Source of the DNA: Caballeronia sp031450805
GTDB taxonomy: Bacteria; Pseudomonadota; Gammaproteobacteria; Burkholderiales; Burkholderiaceae
Direction of reading: 5' to 3'
Assembly: GCF_031450805.1 (NCBI RefSeq)
Contig: NZ_JARTVY010000001.1
Span: 2,232,001-2,296,000, forward strand
Length of the DNA: 64,000 bases
This document shows positions 49,171 to 58,590 of the stretch, piece after piece. Made by a program: the position numbers and the translations under genes. Each line of letters opens with the position of its first letter. The stretch's first letter is position 1. A model generated the notes under the pieces. That model saw only the letters and a list, made by a program, of their open reading frames with translations, made no database searches and was not told the DNA's origin.

Positions 49171-50166
49171 GTGCAATACCGCAAATTCGGCAGCACCGGC
49201 CTCACCGTATCGCGTCTTACCCTCGGCACGATGACCTTCGGCCTGCAAACGGACGAAGACGTCTCGCGCGCCATCATGGACCGCGCGGCCGATGCGGGCG
49301 TCAACTTCATCGACACCGCCGATGTCTATCCGCTCGGCGGCACGGAAGATATCGCCGGACGCACGGAGGAAATCGTCGGGCGCTGGCTTGCGGGCAAGCG
49401 CGACCGCTTCATCCTCGCGACGAAGGCCGTCGGCGTGATGGGGCCGCTCGCGTGGAACAAGGGCGCGTCGCGCAAGCATCTGCTGGACGCAATCGATGCC
49501 TCGCTCAGGCGGCTCAACACCGATTACGTCGATCTGTATCAGCTGCACATGGACGACCGCGACACGCCGCTCGACGAAACGCTCGAAGCGCTCGACGTGA
49601 TCGTGCGGCACGGCAAGGCGCGGTATATCGGCGTGTCGAACTTTCTGGCGTACCGGCTCGCGCGGGCGCTAGGCCGTGCCGACGTGCTGCGCACCGCTCG
49701 CTTCGTGTCCGTTCAGCCGCGCTATAACCTGCTGTTCCGGCAGATCGAGCGTGAATTGCTGCCGCTCTCGAACGAGGAAGGGCTCGCGGTGATCCCGTAC
49801 AACCCGCTCGCGGGCGGATTGCTGACGGGCAAGCATCGGCACGACGCCGCGCCTTCCGATGGCCGCTTCACCACGACGGTCGGCAAGGCGGGCGAGATGT
49901 ATCAGGAACGTTACTGGCACGAGCGCGAGTTTCGCACCATCGAGAAGCTGAAGGAAGTCGTCGCGCCGACCGGACGCTCGCTTGCCAACACGTCCCTTGC
50001 CTGGGTGCTGGAGAATCCGGCGGTGACATCGGCGATCATCGGGGCGAGCCGTCCCGAGCAACTCGACGATACGCTCGGCGCCGTCGATCAGCCGCTCGAT
50101 CCCGGCATCAAGGCGAAGCTCGACGATCTGACCGTTGAATACCGCTGGGGCGACGCGCAGCGTTGA
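49171..50166 (+). CDS. Aldo/keto reductase family oxidoreductase
   Basis: A 331-residue TIM-barrel protein starting at GTG with GGAG upstream. The AKR catalytic tetrad is visible: Asp48 and Tyr53 in FIDTADVYPLGG, Lys85 in ATKAVG, and His126 in LYQLHMDD. C-terminal NADPH-binding features include AIIGASRPEQLDD. Such enzymes reduce aldehydes or ketones with NADPH. It follows the MFS gene by 95 bp in the same direction and could be cotranscribed; it converges on rarD. The substrate cannot be read. Confidence 0.92.
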   Translation: MQYRKFGSTGLTVSRLTLGTMTFGLQTDEDVSRAIMDRAADAGVNFIDTADVYPLGGTEDIAGRTEEIVGRWLAGKRDRFILATKAVGVMGPLAWNKGASRKHLLDAIDASLRRLNTDYVDLYQLHMDDRDTPLDETLEALDVIVRHGKARYIGVSNFLAYRLARALGRADVLRTARFVSVQPRYNLLFRQIERELLPLSNEEGLAVIPYNPLAGGLLTGKHRHDAAPSDGRFTTTVGKAGEMYQERYWHEREFRTIEKLKEVVAPTGRSLANTSLAWVLENPAVTSAIIGASRPEQLDDTLGAVDQPLDPGIKAKLDDLTVEYRWGDAQR

Positions 50167-50176
50167 TGCATGCGCA

Positions 50177-51052
50177 TCATGCTCGCGCCTGCCGCGCCCG
50201 ATAGATGCCTTCGAGCGAATACACCGCGAGCGCGGCCCAGATCGCGCCATAGCCGATCAGCTGATCGTGGCCGAACGCCTCGCGATACAGCACCACGCCG
50301 ATCAGCAATTGCAGCGACGGCGTGATGTACTGAATGAGTCCGAGCATCGAAAGCGGAATGCGGCGCGCGCCGGCGGCGAACAGCAGCAGCGGCACGGCGG
50401 TCACCGGTCCCGCCGCGGCGAGCAGCAGTTTGACGCCGGCGGACGCATGCGCGAAGCCGCTGCCGCCGTGCGAACTCAGCACGAAGAGATACAGCAGCGC
50501 GATCGGGCACAGCAACATGGTTTCGAGCGTGAGCCCTTCCAGCGCGCCGAGCGTGGCGGTCTTGCGCAAGAGACCGTAGCCGCCGAACGTGAGCGCGAGC
50601 GCGATGCTGATCCACGGAGGCGCGCCGTTCACCCACGTCAGCCACGCGACGCCGAGCGCCGCGACGATCACGGCGACCCACTGCATCGGCCTCAGGCGCT
50701 CGTGCAGGAACGCCATGCCGAACAGCACGTTGACGAGCGGATTGATGAAGTAGCCGAGACTCGCCTCGACGATGCGCCCGTCGTTGACCGCCCAGATATA
50801 GATGCCCCAGTTCGCCGATAGCAGCACCGCACTCGCCGCGAAGCGCGCGAGCAGGCGCCTGTCGCGCAGCACGGGACCGAGCCATTGCCACTGACGGCGC
50901 ACCGTCAGCACGACGAGCAGAAAGGCCATCGACCACGCCATGCGGTGCGCGAGCATCTCGACCGCGCCGATCTCGTGCAGCGCCTTGAAGTAAATCGGAA
51001 AGAGGCCCCAGATGGCAAAGGCCGCGAATGCATAGACGACGCCTGGATTCAT
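50177..51052 (-). CDS. rarD: EamA family transporter RarD
   Basis: A 291-residue protein with about ten membrane helices, matching RarD: MNPGVVYAFAAFAIWGLFPIYFKALHEIGAVEMLAHRMAWSM, WGIYIWAVNDGRIVEASLGYFINPLVNVLFGMAFLHERL, and LGLIQYITPSLQLLIGVVLYREAF. RarD proteins are named from chloramphenicol-sensitivity phenotype and are likely exporters of unknown substrate. The start at 51052 begins at the family N terminus. It is convergent with the aldo/keto reductase gene, 10 bp apart. Confidence 0.92.
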   Translation of the reverse strand: MNPGVVYAFAAFAIWGLFPIYFKALHEIGAVEMLAHRMAWSMAFLLVVLTVRRQWQWLGPVLRDRRLLARFAASAVLLSANWGIYIWAVNDGRIVEASLGYFINPLVNVLFGMAFLHERLRPMQWVAVIVAALGVAWLTWVNGAPPWISIALALTFGGYGLLRKTATLGALEGLTLETMLLCPIALLYLFVLSSHGGSGFAHASAGVKLLLAAAGPVTAVPLLLFAAGARRIPLSMLGLIQYITPSLQLLIGVVLYREAFGHDQLIGYGAIWAALAVYSLEGIYRARQARA

Positions 51053-51229
51053 TGTTCGATGCGTGAAGCAGTGAGGCTGCAGAGCCGGCCGGAAGGCATC
51101 TGCAAGGAATGGAAGCAGGATTTTAGTCGACGCGCAGGCGATTCCCGTCATTTGCGCGAGGCCGGGCGAGATTCGTGCTCGAAGGCCCGTGCTAGCATGG
51201 CCTCGCTAAATTACCTGTCGTCTTCCCTA

Positions 51230-52291
51230 ATGAACAACAATCAGTCCGTCCATACGCGGTTTTTTCACATCCTGCTGTTCGTCGTCTCGCTCGCGCTCGG
51301 CTGGGTGTTGCTGCCGTTCTTCGGCGCGATCTTCTGGGGCGCGATACTCGCCCTGCTCTTTCAGCCGATGCAGCGCTGGCTCACCGTCCGCTTCGGTAAG
51401 CGCCGCAATCTTGCCGCGCTGACGACGCTCGCCGCCGCGATCCTCATCGTGATCATTCCGGTGTCGGTGGTGGCGGTGACGCTCGTGCAGGAAGTCGCGC
51501 TCGTCTATACGCGCATCAAGAGCGGCGATCTCAACTTCGGCCTGTACTTCCAGCATGTGCTGCACGCATTGCCCATGTCCGCGCAGCAAATGCTCGGGCG
51601 ATACGGCCTCGACGACATCCCCGGCATTCAGCGCAAGCTGATGGAAGGCGCATCGCAGATCAGTCAGTTCGCTGCGGCGCAGGCGCTGTCCATCGGTCAG
51701 AACACGTTCCAGTTCGTCGTGAGCTTCGGCGTGATGCTTTACCTCGTGTTCTTCCTGCTGCGCGATGGCGGCGAGATCGGCCGGCGCATCCGTCGCGCGA
51801 TTCCGCTCGATCCCGCGCCGAAGCAGCATCTGATCGCGAAGTTCACCACCGTCGTGCGCGCGACGGTCAAAGGCAATATCGCGGTCGCGGCCGTGCAGGG
51901 CTTTCTCGGCGGCATGATCTTCTGGATTCTCGGCATCAACGGCTCGTTGCTGTGGGGCGTGCTGATGGCGTTTCTGTCGCTGTTGCCCGCCGTGGGCGCG
52001 GCGCTCGTCTGGGTGCCCGCCGCCCTGTATTTCTTCATGACGGGCGAAATATGGCGCGGCGTCGTGCTGGTCGTGTTCTGCGTCGTGGTGATCGGGCTCG
52101 TCGATAACGTGTTGCGGCCGATTCTCGTCGGCAAGGACACGAAGATGCCGGACTGGGTTGTGCTCATTTCGACGCTCGGCGGCATGGCCCTCTTCGGCAT
52201 CAACGGTTTCGTGATCGGGCCGCTCGTCGCCGCGCTTTTCATGGCGAGCTGGGACATCTTCTCGCAGGATGAGGAAGGCAAGAGCCTATGA
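51230..52291 (+). CDS. AI-2E family transporter (PerM-like)
   Basis: A 353-residue protein with about eight membrane helices and the family pattern FFGAIFWGAILALLFQPMQRWL, then a long periplasmic loop, GVMLYLVFFLLRDGGEIGRRIRRAIPL, and GFLGGMIFWILGINGSLLWGVLMAFLSLLPAVGAALVWVPAALY, closing with DNVLRPILVGKDTKMPDWVVLISTLGGMALFGINGFVIGPL. The family includes TqsA and sodium/proton-exchanger-like proteins; the AI-2 export name is not a firm assignment. ATG at 51197 is an alternative start. A strong terminator follows immediately. Confidence 0.9.
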   Translation: MNNNQSVHTRFFHILLFVVSLALGWVLLPFFGAIFWGAILALLFQPMQRWLTVRFGKRRNLAALTTLAAAILIVIIPVSVVAVTLVQEVALVYTRIKSGDLNFGLYFQHVLHALPMSAQQMLGRYGLDDIPGIQRKLMEGASQISQFAAAQALSIGQNTFQFVVSFGVMLYLVFFLLRDGGEIGRRIRRAIPLDPAPKQHLIAKFTTVVRATVKGNIAVAAVQGFLGGMIFWILGINGSLLWGVLMAFLSLLPAVGAALVWVPAALYFFMTGEIWRGVVLVVFCVVVIGLVDNVLRPILVGKDTKMPDWVVLISTLGGMALFGINGFVIGPLVAALFMASWDIFSQDEEGKSL

Positions 52292-52293
52292 GA

Positions 52294-52321
52294 AAACGGC
52301 TCCGCGAAGGAGCCGTTTCTT
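52294..52321. terminator. Bidirectional rho-independent terminator
   Basis: A 10-bp perfect stem AAACGGCTCC / GGAGCCGTTT with a GCGAA loop, directly after the AI-2E stop and 20 bp after the spoVR stop on the other strand. A/T-rich flanks on both sides make it usable in either direction. Confidence 0.88.
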
Positions 52322-52340
52322 CATGCAGCGAACAACCGCG

Positions 52341-53861
52341 TCAGCGCGTATGCGGCGCGGTGTAACGACACTCGAAGCGCTTTCGCACCGTCCCGTTTTC
52401 ATCGACGCTTTCCAGATAGACATCGAACTGCCATAAGCGCGCCATGTGCTTGAGCACCTCGTCGCTGTCGTTCGACAGATGGCGGTTGTCGGTCATGAAG
52501 TGACGCAGCGTGAGACTCCGATCGCCGCGCGTGTGGACCGAATACACTTGAATGTTCGGCTCCCGGTGATGAATGTCGTACTGCCGCGATAACGCCTGCC
52601 GCACATAGCGATAGCCGCTTTCATCGTGAATGGCGGATACTTCGAGCGCGTCGCGCATGTCGTCGTCGAGGATCGAGAAGAGACGCATCTCGCGAATGAG
52701 ATGCGGCGACAGATACTGCGCGATGAAGCTCTCATCCTTGAAATTGCGCATCGCGTAGTGCAGCGATTCAAGCCAGTCGCTGCCCGCGAGCTCGGGGAAC
52801 CACTCGCGGTCCTCGTCCGTCGGGCTCTCGCAGATGCGGCGAATGTCGCTCATCATCGAAAAGCCAAGCGCATAGGGATTGATGCCGCTGTAATACGGCT
52901 TCGTGACCGGCGGCTGATACACCACGTTGCTGTGCGAATGCAGGAACTCCATCATGAAGCCGTCTTCGAGCCGGCCTTCGTTATAGAGCGTGTTCAGAAG
53001 CGTGTAGTGCCAGAACGTCGCCCAGCCTTCGTTCATCACCTGCGTCTGACGCTGCGGATAAAAATACTGCCCGACCTTGCGCACGATGCGAATGACTTCG
53101 CGCTCCCAGGGCTCGAGCAGCGGCGCGTTCTTCTCCGCGAAGTAGAGCAGGTTCTCCTGCGGTTCAGGCGGGTAGCGGCTTTCCGTTTCCTCGGCGGACG
53201 GCGCTTTCTTGTTCGGCAGCGTGCGCCACAGTTCATTGACCTGCGATTGCAGATAGGCCTCGCGCTCGCGCCGCATCGCCGCTTCCTTCGCGAGCGAGAG
53301 CTTCTGCGGGCGCTTGTACCGGTCGACGCCATAGTTCATGAGCGCGTGACACGAGTCGAGCAATTCCTCGACGCGATCCAGCCCGTAACGCTCCTCGCAC
53401 TCCGCGATGTAGTTCTTCGCATAGACGAGGTAATCGATGATCGCGTGCGCATCCGTCCACAGCTTGAACAGATAGTTGCCCTTGAAGAACGAGTTATGCC
53501 CGTAAGCGGCATGGGCGATGACGAGCGCCTGCATCGTCATCGTGTTCTCTTCCATCAGATACGCGATGCAGGGATTCGAATTGATGACGATCTCGTACGC
53601 GAGGCCCATCTGCCCGCGCCGATAGCTTTTCTCGGTGGAGAGAAAGTGCTTGCCGAACGACCAGTGCCGATAGTTCACCGGCATGCCGACGGACGCATAC
53701 GCATCCATCATCTGCTCGGCGCTGATGATCTCGAGCTGAATGGGATACACATCGAGCCCGTAGCGATTCGCGACGCGCGAAATCTCGGCGTCGTACTCCT
53801 CGATCAGTTCGACGCTCCAGTCCGACGGGCACGGCAGAGGCCGCTTGTCTGCAACGTTCAT
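52341..53861 (-). CDS. spoVR: SpoVR family protein (YcgB)
   Basis: A 506-residue protein. It matches E. coli YcgB along its length: PIQLEIISAEQMMDAYASVGMP, WSFGKHFLSTEKSYRRGQMGLAYEIVINSNPCIAYLMEENTMTMQALVIAHAAYGHNSFFKGNYLF, and DEGWATFWHYTLLN. The start at 53861 fits YcgB and has AAGGAAGG upstream; a longer form beginning at 53993 overlaps the yeaH stop by ATGA. It is last in prkA-yeaH-spoVR. The family is tied to stationary-phase and nitrogen-stress physiology; its biochemistry is unknown. Confidence 0.93.
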   Translation of the reverse strand: MNVADKRPLPCPSDWSVELIEEYDAEISRVANRYGLDVYPIQLEIISAEQMMDAYASVGMPVNYRHWSFGKHFLSTEKSYRRGQMGLAYEIVINSNPCIAYLMEENTMTMQALVIAHAAYGHNSFFKGNYLFKLWTDAHAIIDYLVYAKNYIAECEERYGLDRVEELLDSCHALMNYGVDRYKRPQKLSLAKEAAMRREREAYLQSQVNELWRTLPNKKAPSAEETESRYPPEPQENLLYFAEKNAPLLEPWEREVIRIVRKVGQYFYPQRQTQVMNEGWATFWHYTLLNTLYNEGRLEDGFMMEFLHSHSNVVYQPPVTKPYYSGINPYALGFSMMSDIRRICESPTDEDREWFPELAGSDWLESLHYAMRNFKDESFIAQYLSPHLIREMRLFSILDDDMRDALEVSAIHDESGYRYVRQALSRQYDIHHREPNIQVYSVHTRGDRSLTLRHFMTDNRHLSNDSDEVLKHMARLWQFDVYLESVDENGTVRKRFECRYTAPHTR

Positions 53862-53989
53862 CCTGCCTTCCTTGTGCGTCTTTTCGGACGCATTGCGTTG
53901 CCCCGCTTCCGGTCCGAGCTTCGAAGGGGCACGATCGTCCGCGCCGTCCAGATGATAACCACGCGCTTCGTTGTTCGAATGCCTGCTCG

Positions 53990-55255
53990 TCATGCGGCCG
54001 CCTGTTGTTTTTCGAAGAGTTCGCGGAACACCGGATAGATATCCGAGGCCGAGTCGACTTTCTTCATCGCCAGTTCGGGTGCGCCGGCTGCCAGTTGAGC
54101 ATACTCCAACCAGAGATTCTGCTCCTCTGGCGCCACCTGGATATAGGCAAAATACCGGACCTTCGGGAGGATGTCTTCCGCCAGCAGCTTGCGGCACTTC
54201 GGGGAATCATCGGTCCAGTTGTCGCCGTCGGAAGCCTGTGCGCCGTAAATGTTCCATTCAGTCGGCGAATAACGCTCGTCCATGATCTTCTTCATCAGCT
54301 CGAGCGCGCTCGACACCACCGTGCCGCCGCTTTCGGTCGAATGGAAGAAGGTGTCCTCATCGACCTCTTCGGCGCGCGTGTGGTGACGGATGAAGACGAC
54401 TTCGATCTTCTCGTAGTTGCGCTGCAGGAACAGGTACAGCAGGATGAAAAAGCGCTTCGACAGGTCCTTGCGCTGCTCGTCCATCGAACCGGATACGTCC
54501 ATCAGGCAGAACATCACGGCCTTGCTCGATGGCGTCGGCTGCTTCACGCGGTTGATATAACGCAGATCGAACGGATCGATGAACGGAATGCGCGTGATCC
54601 GCCCCTGCAACACGACGATCTCTGCTTCGAGCCGCGCGATCTCTTCGGCATCGCCGTCCTCGGCCTTGAGCTGCTCGAGCTGGCGTTCCATCTCGCGCAA
54701 TTGCGACGCGAGCGGCCAGCCGAGCGCGATGCGCCGTCCGAGCGCGGAGCGCAGCGATCGCACGACATCGATGTTGTTGGGCGTGCCTTCGGCGGCCCAG
54801 CCTGCGCGCACGTTCTTCCACGTCGGCACGGCGAGCAGTTGCGTCTTGACGAGGCGCGGCAGTTCGAGATCGTCGAAGAAGTACTGCATGAACTCTTCGC
54901 GCGACAACTCGAAGACGAAATCGTCCTGGCCTTCGCCCTCGTTGCTTGCACTCTTGCCGCCGCCGCCCGCGCCGCCCGGCGGACGAGGAATCTTGTCGCC
55001 GCGTATGTAATCGGCGTTGCCCGGATGCACGTATTCCCGCTTGCCGCCCGGCCCATGCCTGAACGACGGCTCCGCGATATCCTTTTTCGGAATCGTGATG
55101 CTCTGCGTGCTTTGAATGTCCTTGATGCTGCGATCGCGCACCGCGTCGGAAACCGCGCGGCGAATGTAATTCTTGACGCGTCGCAGGAAGCGCTCGCGGT
55201 TCGCGATGCTCTTGTTCTTGCCGGCTAACCTGCGGTCGATGATTTGGTGCAGCAC
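53990..55255 (-). CDS. yeaH: YeaH/DUF444 family protein
   Basis: A 421-residue protein; the start is taken as GTG at 55255, with GGGAGA seven bases upstream, because the product then begins VLHQIIDRRLAGKNKSIANRERFLRRVKNYI, the YeaH N terminus. A Gly-rich linker (GGAGGGGKSASNEGEG) is followed by a VWA-like domain with a MIDAS-type motif CLMDVSGSMDEQ. It is the second gene of the PrkA operon, where the YeaH partner links kinase PrkA to SpoVR. The hairpin upstream of it may control its expression. Its stop overlaps the alternative SpoVR start. Confidence 0.9.
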   Translation of the reverse strand: MLHQIIDRRLAGKNKSIANRERFLRRVKNYIRRAVSDAVRDRSIKDIQSTQSITIPKKDIAEPSFRHGPGGKREYVHPGNADYIRGDKIPRPPGGAGGGGKSASNEGEGQDDFVFELSREEFMQYFFDDLELPRLVKTQLLAVPTWKNVRAGWAAEGTPNNIDVVRSLRSALGRRIALGWPLASQLREMERQLEQLKAEDGDAEEIARLEAEIVVLQGRITRIPFIDPFDLRYINRVKQPTPSSKAVMFCLMDVSGSMDEQRKDLSKRFFILLYLFLQRNYEKIEVVFIRHHTRAEEVDEDTFFHSTESGGTVVSSALELMKKIMDERYSPTEWNIYGAQASDGDNWTDDSPKCRKLLAEDILPKVRYFAYIQVAPEEQNLWLEYAQLAAGAPELAMKKVDSASDIYPVFRELFEKQQAAA

Positions 55256-55355
55256 ATCCAGTCTCCCGCGTAATTGGCGAGGTGCGAGGCGCTGCCCGAG
55301 CCCTTGGCGCACCGAGCGGCCCGCCAGCGTCTCTCACTCGCAACGTGCCCGCCTT

Positions 55356-55387
55356 GCCGCCCGGTTCAGCCAACTGAAACGGGCGGC
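55356..55387 (-). promoter_or_regulatory. Stem-loop between prkA and yeaH
   Basis: A 14-bp inverted repeat with one mismatch (GCCGCCCGGTTCAG / CTGAAACGGGCGGC) with a CCAA loop lies 38 bp after the prkA stop, in the 170-bp gap before yeaH. No T tract follows, so it is likely an mRNA processing or stability element, or weak attenuator, that sets relative prkA and yeaH levels. Confidence 0.65.
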
Positions 55388-55425
55388 GCGGGCCTGAGCT
55401 ACGACAACCTTTCCTGCCCCATCAC

Positions 55426-57348
55426 TTACGACGACTTGCGCACCCGCAGATACCAGTCGCACAACAGACGCACCTGCTTCGGCGTATAGCCCTTCGCGAC
55501 CATGCGATTGACGAAGTCCTCGTGCTTCCTCTGCTCTTCCGCCGATCCCTTCGCGTTGAACGAGATGACCGGCAGCAGTTCTTCCGTGTTGGAGAACATC
55601 TTCTTCTCGATCACGACGCGCAGCTTCTCGTAGCTGATCCACGCCGGGTTCTTGCCGCCGTTGGCCGCACGCGCGCGCAACACGAAGTTCACGATCTCAT
55701 TGCGGAAGTCCTTCGGGTTGCTGATGCCCGCGGGCTTCTCGATCTTCTCCAGCTCCGCATTGAGCGCGGCGCGGTCGAAGCTCTCGCCGGTGTCGTGATC
55801 GCGGAACTCCTGATCCTGAATCCAGAAGTCCGCATACGTCACGTAGCGATCGAAGATGTTTTGTCCATACTCGGAATATGACTCCAGATACGCGGTCTGA
55901 ATCTCCTTGCCGATGAATTCCGCATAGCGCGAAGCCAGCACGTCCTTGATGAAGGACAGATACTTCTGCTCGGTTTCGGGCGGGAACTGCTCGCGTTCGA
56001 TCTGTTGTTCGAGCACGTACATCAGATGCACGGGATTGGCCGCGACTTCGGTCGAATCGAAGTTGAAGACGCGCGAGAGAATCTTGAATGCAAAGCGCGT
56101 GGAGACGCCCGTCATGCCTTCATCGACACCCGCGAAATCGCGGTACTCCTGATACGACTTCGCCTTCGGGTCCGTGTCTTTCAGGTTCTCGCCGTCATAG
56201 ACCTGCATCTTCGAAAAGAGACTCGAATTCTCGGGCTCGTGCAGGCGCGTGAGGACGGCCATCTGCGCCATCATCTTGAGCGTGCCCGGCGCGCAGACCG
56301 CATCCGCGAGCGACGAGTTGCGCAGCAGCTTCTCGTAGATCTTGACCTCTTCGCCGTAGCGCAGGCAGTACGGCACCTTCACCACGAAGATGCGATCGAG
56401 CAGTGCCTCGTTGTTCTTGTTATTGCGGAACGCCTTCCATTCCGACTCGTTCGAGTGCGCGAGGATGATGCCGTCGAACGGAATGGCGCCGAAGCCTTCC
56501 GTGCCCTTGAAGTTGCCTTCCTGCGTCGCGGTCAAGAGCGGATGCAGCACCTTGATCGGCGCCTTGAACATTTCAACGAATTCGAGCAGGCCCTGATTGG
56601 CGAGGCACAGGCCGCCGGAATAGCTGTACGCATCGGCGTCGTCCTGCGAATACGTTTCGAGCTTGCGGATGTCCACCTTGCCGACGAGCGAGGAGATGTC
56701 CTGATTGTTCTCGTCGCCCGGCTCCGTCTTCGCAATACCGATTTGCCGCAGGATCGACGGATAGCGGCGCACCACGCGGAACTTGCGGATGTCGCCGTTG
56801 TACTCGTGCAGGCGCTTGACCGCCCACGGCGAAAGAATGCTCTTGAGATAGCGGCGTGGAATGCCGTACTGCTCTTCGAGCACGGGGCCGTCTTCGTCGT
56901 AATCGAAGAGGCCGAGCGGCGATTCGTTGACGGGCGAGCCCTTCAGCGAGTAGAACGGCACGCGCTCCATGAGTTGCTTCAGACGTTCGGCGATCGACGA
57001 CTTGCCGCCGCCCACCGGACCCAGCAGATACAGGATCTGCTTCTTCTCTTCGAGACCCTGCGCCGCGTGCCGGAAATACGACACCACGTTCTCGATCACC
57101 TCTTCCATTCCGTAGAACTCGCGGAACGCCGGATACACCTTGATGACCTTGTTTGCAAACACACGCGACAGGCGCGGATCGAGACGCGTGTCGACCATTT
57201 CGGGTTCACCGATGGCCGTCAGCATGCGTTCGCCGGCTGTTGCGTATGTGGCAGGATCTTCCTTGCAGAGCGCGAGATACTCTTCCAGCGAGAACTCTTC
57301 CTCGCGCGTTTTTTCGAAGCGGGTCGCGAAACTGCTGTAGATATCCAT
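55426..57348 (-). CDS. prkA: PrkA family serine protein kinase
   Basis: A 640-residue protein. Residues about 80-320 are the AAA-like PrkA domain with Walker A LGPVGGGKSS (about 110-119) and Walker-B-like GIILAHSNESEW; the C-terminal third is the kinase-like domain with the conserved LRARAANGGKNPAWISYEKLRVVIEKKM. It is an ATP-dependent serine kinase/protease-like regulator of stress. It starts the operon prkA-yeaH-spoVR, each in the same order as in enterobacteria. The ribosome site GAGGAGG precedes ATG at 57348. The upstream gap carries repeats described separately. Confidence 0.95.
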   Translation of the reverse strand: MDIYSSFATRFEKTREEEFSLEEYLALCKEDPATYATAGERMLTAIGEPEMVDTRLDPRLSRVFANKVIKVYPAFREFYGMEEVIENVVSYFRHAAQGLEEKKQILYLLGPVGGGKSSIAERLKQLMERVPFYSLKGSPVNESPLGLFDYDEDGPVLEEQYGIPRRYLKSILSPWAVKRLHEYNGDIRKFRVVRRYPSILRQIGIAKTEPGDENNQDISSLVGKVDIRKLETYSQDDADAYSYSGGLCLANQGLLEFVEMFKAPIKVLHPLLTATQEGNFKGTEGFGAIPFDGIILAHSNESEWKAFRNNKNNEALLDRIFVVKVPYCLRYGEEVKIYEKLLRNSSLADAVCAPGTLKMMAQMAVLTRLHEPENSSLFSKMQVYDGENLKDTDPKAKSYQEYRDFAGVDEGMTGVSTRFAFKILSRVFNFDSTEVAANPVHLMYVLEQQIEREQFPPETEQKYLSFIKDVLASRYAEFIGKEIQTAYLESYSEYGQNIFDRYVTYADFWIQDQEFRDHDTGESFDRAALNAELEKIEKPAGISNPKDFRNEIVNFVLRARAANGGKNPAWISYEKLRVVIEKKMFSNTEELLPVISFNAKGSAEEQRKHEDFVNRMVAKGYTPKQVRLLCDWYLRVRKSS

Positions 57349-57667
57349 GCTACCTCCTCGCCGAAGTCAGAAAGCCTTGGTCGTCCCGACGCGCGTTATC
57401 GAAACGACATCGCTTGAAATCATCCTAAACCCTTTCGAATTTTTTTTCACGCACTAGCTAATATGATTTGCTTCGAAGCTCCTTCGAACAATCACTAGCT
57501 TGGTGAGTTATTTTCGTTCACCTACAATCCTCAGTCCCGATGTCAGCATCGCCGTGTTCGCTGCATCGCGCTTTCGTTGCATCCGCACAGCCTCGTTCCG
57601 CCAAAGTGGTGGCGTGGCGCGAACGCATCGCTCATGCGTTTTTCCTGTTGCGCGCAAATGACATCGA
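57349..57667 (-). promoter_or_regulatory. Upstream region of the prkA operon with repeats
   Basis: This 319-bp region holds the prkA promoter. It contains three TTCGAA sites (57434-57439, 57472-57477, 57483-57488) and two CACTAGCT copies (57452-57459 and 57493-57500), spaced 41 bp, plus an AT-rich run. These could bind a regulator responding to stress; no standard sigma-70 element was certain. No gene is seen. Confidence 0.55.
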
Positions 57668-58429
57668 TCATGTCAGGACGAGTTCGAGCTCGCCGATGCG
57701 ATCGATCGCGCCATGCACCATCGACGGTCCTTCCACGCGATACGCGCCCGTATAGGAACCGGTGGTGATGGTCCAGAAAGGCTCGACGGTCAAACCCATG
57801 CGGGAACAATGGTTGACGAGCCAGGGCAGCAACTCGCGAGGATCGCCCGCGGGATTGCCTAGCGTAGCCGGAGCAATTGCCACGCCATCGAGTGTGAGTT
57901 CGAGCCGTGGCGCGAGAAAATCGAAGCCGGGTGCGACCACGTCATAAGGCTCCATGCCGCTCGTGATGAGCGCGCCGTTGTTTTGCGCATCCGCGAGTTG
58001 CGCAAGCGGATCGAGATTGGGCCATTGCGCGAAACGGCTATCGACCACTTCGAGCGCGACTGCAATGCCGCCGATTGCCCCGAGCACTTCGGCGCGCGTA
58101 TAGGCATCGGGTTTCGGGGGTAACGCACAGGCGAAGCGAAACGCGATCTCCAGTTCCACCAGAACGCGAAAGAAGCCGCTGCAAGGCAGGCGCGCGGGCG
58201 ATACGTACACGCATTCGGCATCGATGGGCGCGCCGGTGGCGAGCGCATCGGGTGCGCGTGCGCCGATCTTCCACGCGCCGATGCGCGCTTTCGTGTCACG
58301 CAGGACTTCGTGCTGGATTGCGTAGGCGGTGTGCGCGTCGGGGGGAAGATCGCGCTCGTCGAGCGCGTCGATCAATTGATGCCGACGCCGCGCGGCAACG
58401 AGCTTCGCGGCGAGTGTCGATCCGGTCAT
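57668..58429 (-). CDS. 2-keto-4-pentenoate hydratase / FAH-superfamily protein
   Basis: A 253-residue protein related to MhpD/hydratase and 4-oxalocrotonate decarboxylase: LDERDLPPDAHTAYAIQHEVL, RIGAWKIGA, a metal-binding region around FRVLVELEIAFRFA (Glu residues), GGIAVALEVVDSRF and GLTVEPFWTITTGSYTGAYRV. Members hydrate or decarboxylate aromatic-cleavage products using a divalent metal. There are no meta-cleavage genes beside it, so the substrate is uncertain. The start at 58429 is chosen because the family N terminus begins there. Confidence 0.85.
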   Translation of the reverse strand: MTGSTLAAKLVAARRRHQLIDALDERDLPPDAHTAYAIQHEVLRDTKARIGAWKIGARAPDALATGAPIDAECVYVSPARLPCSGFFRVLVELEIAFRFACALPPKPDAYTRAEVLGAIGGIAVALEVVDSRFAQWPNLDPLAQLADAQNNGALITSGMEPYDVVAPGFDFLAPRLELTLDGVAIAPATLGNPAGDPRELLPWLVNHCSRMGLTVEPFWTITTGSYTGAYRVEGPSMVHGAIDRIGELELVLT

Positions 58430-58590
58430 GTTGCTATCCTCGTGTGAACGATGACGCACAGTGCAACAGTGTACGGGCTACCGGATCGATTTGCGTTTGC
58501 CCTTGCTGGCGTCGTGTAGCCCACGCGCCGCACGGCTGTTGAACGAATCGTGAACGGACGTTTGACAGCCCTCGCGCGCTCGGTGGCGAT

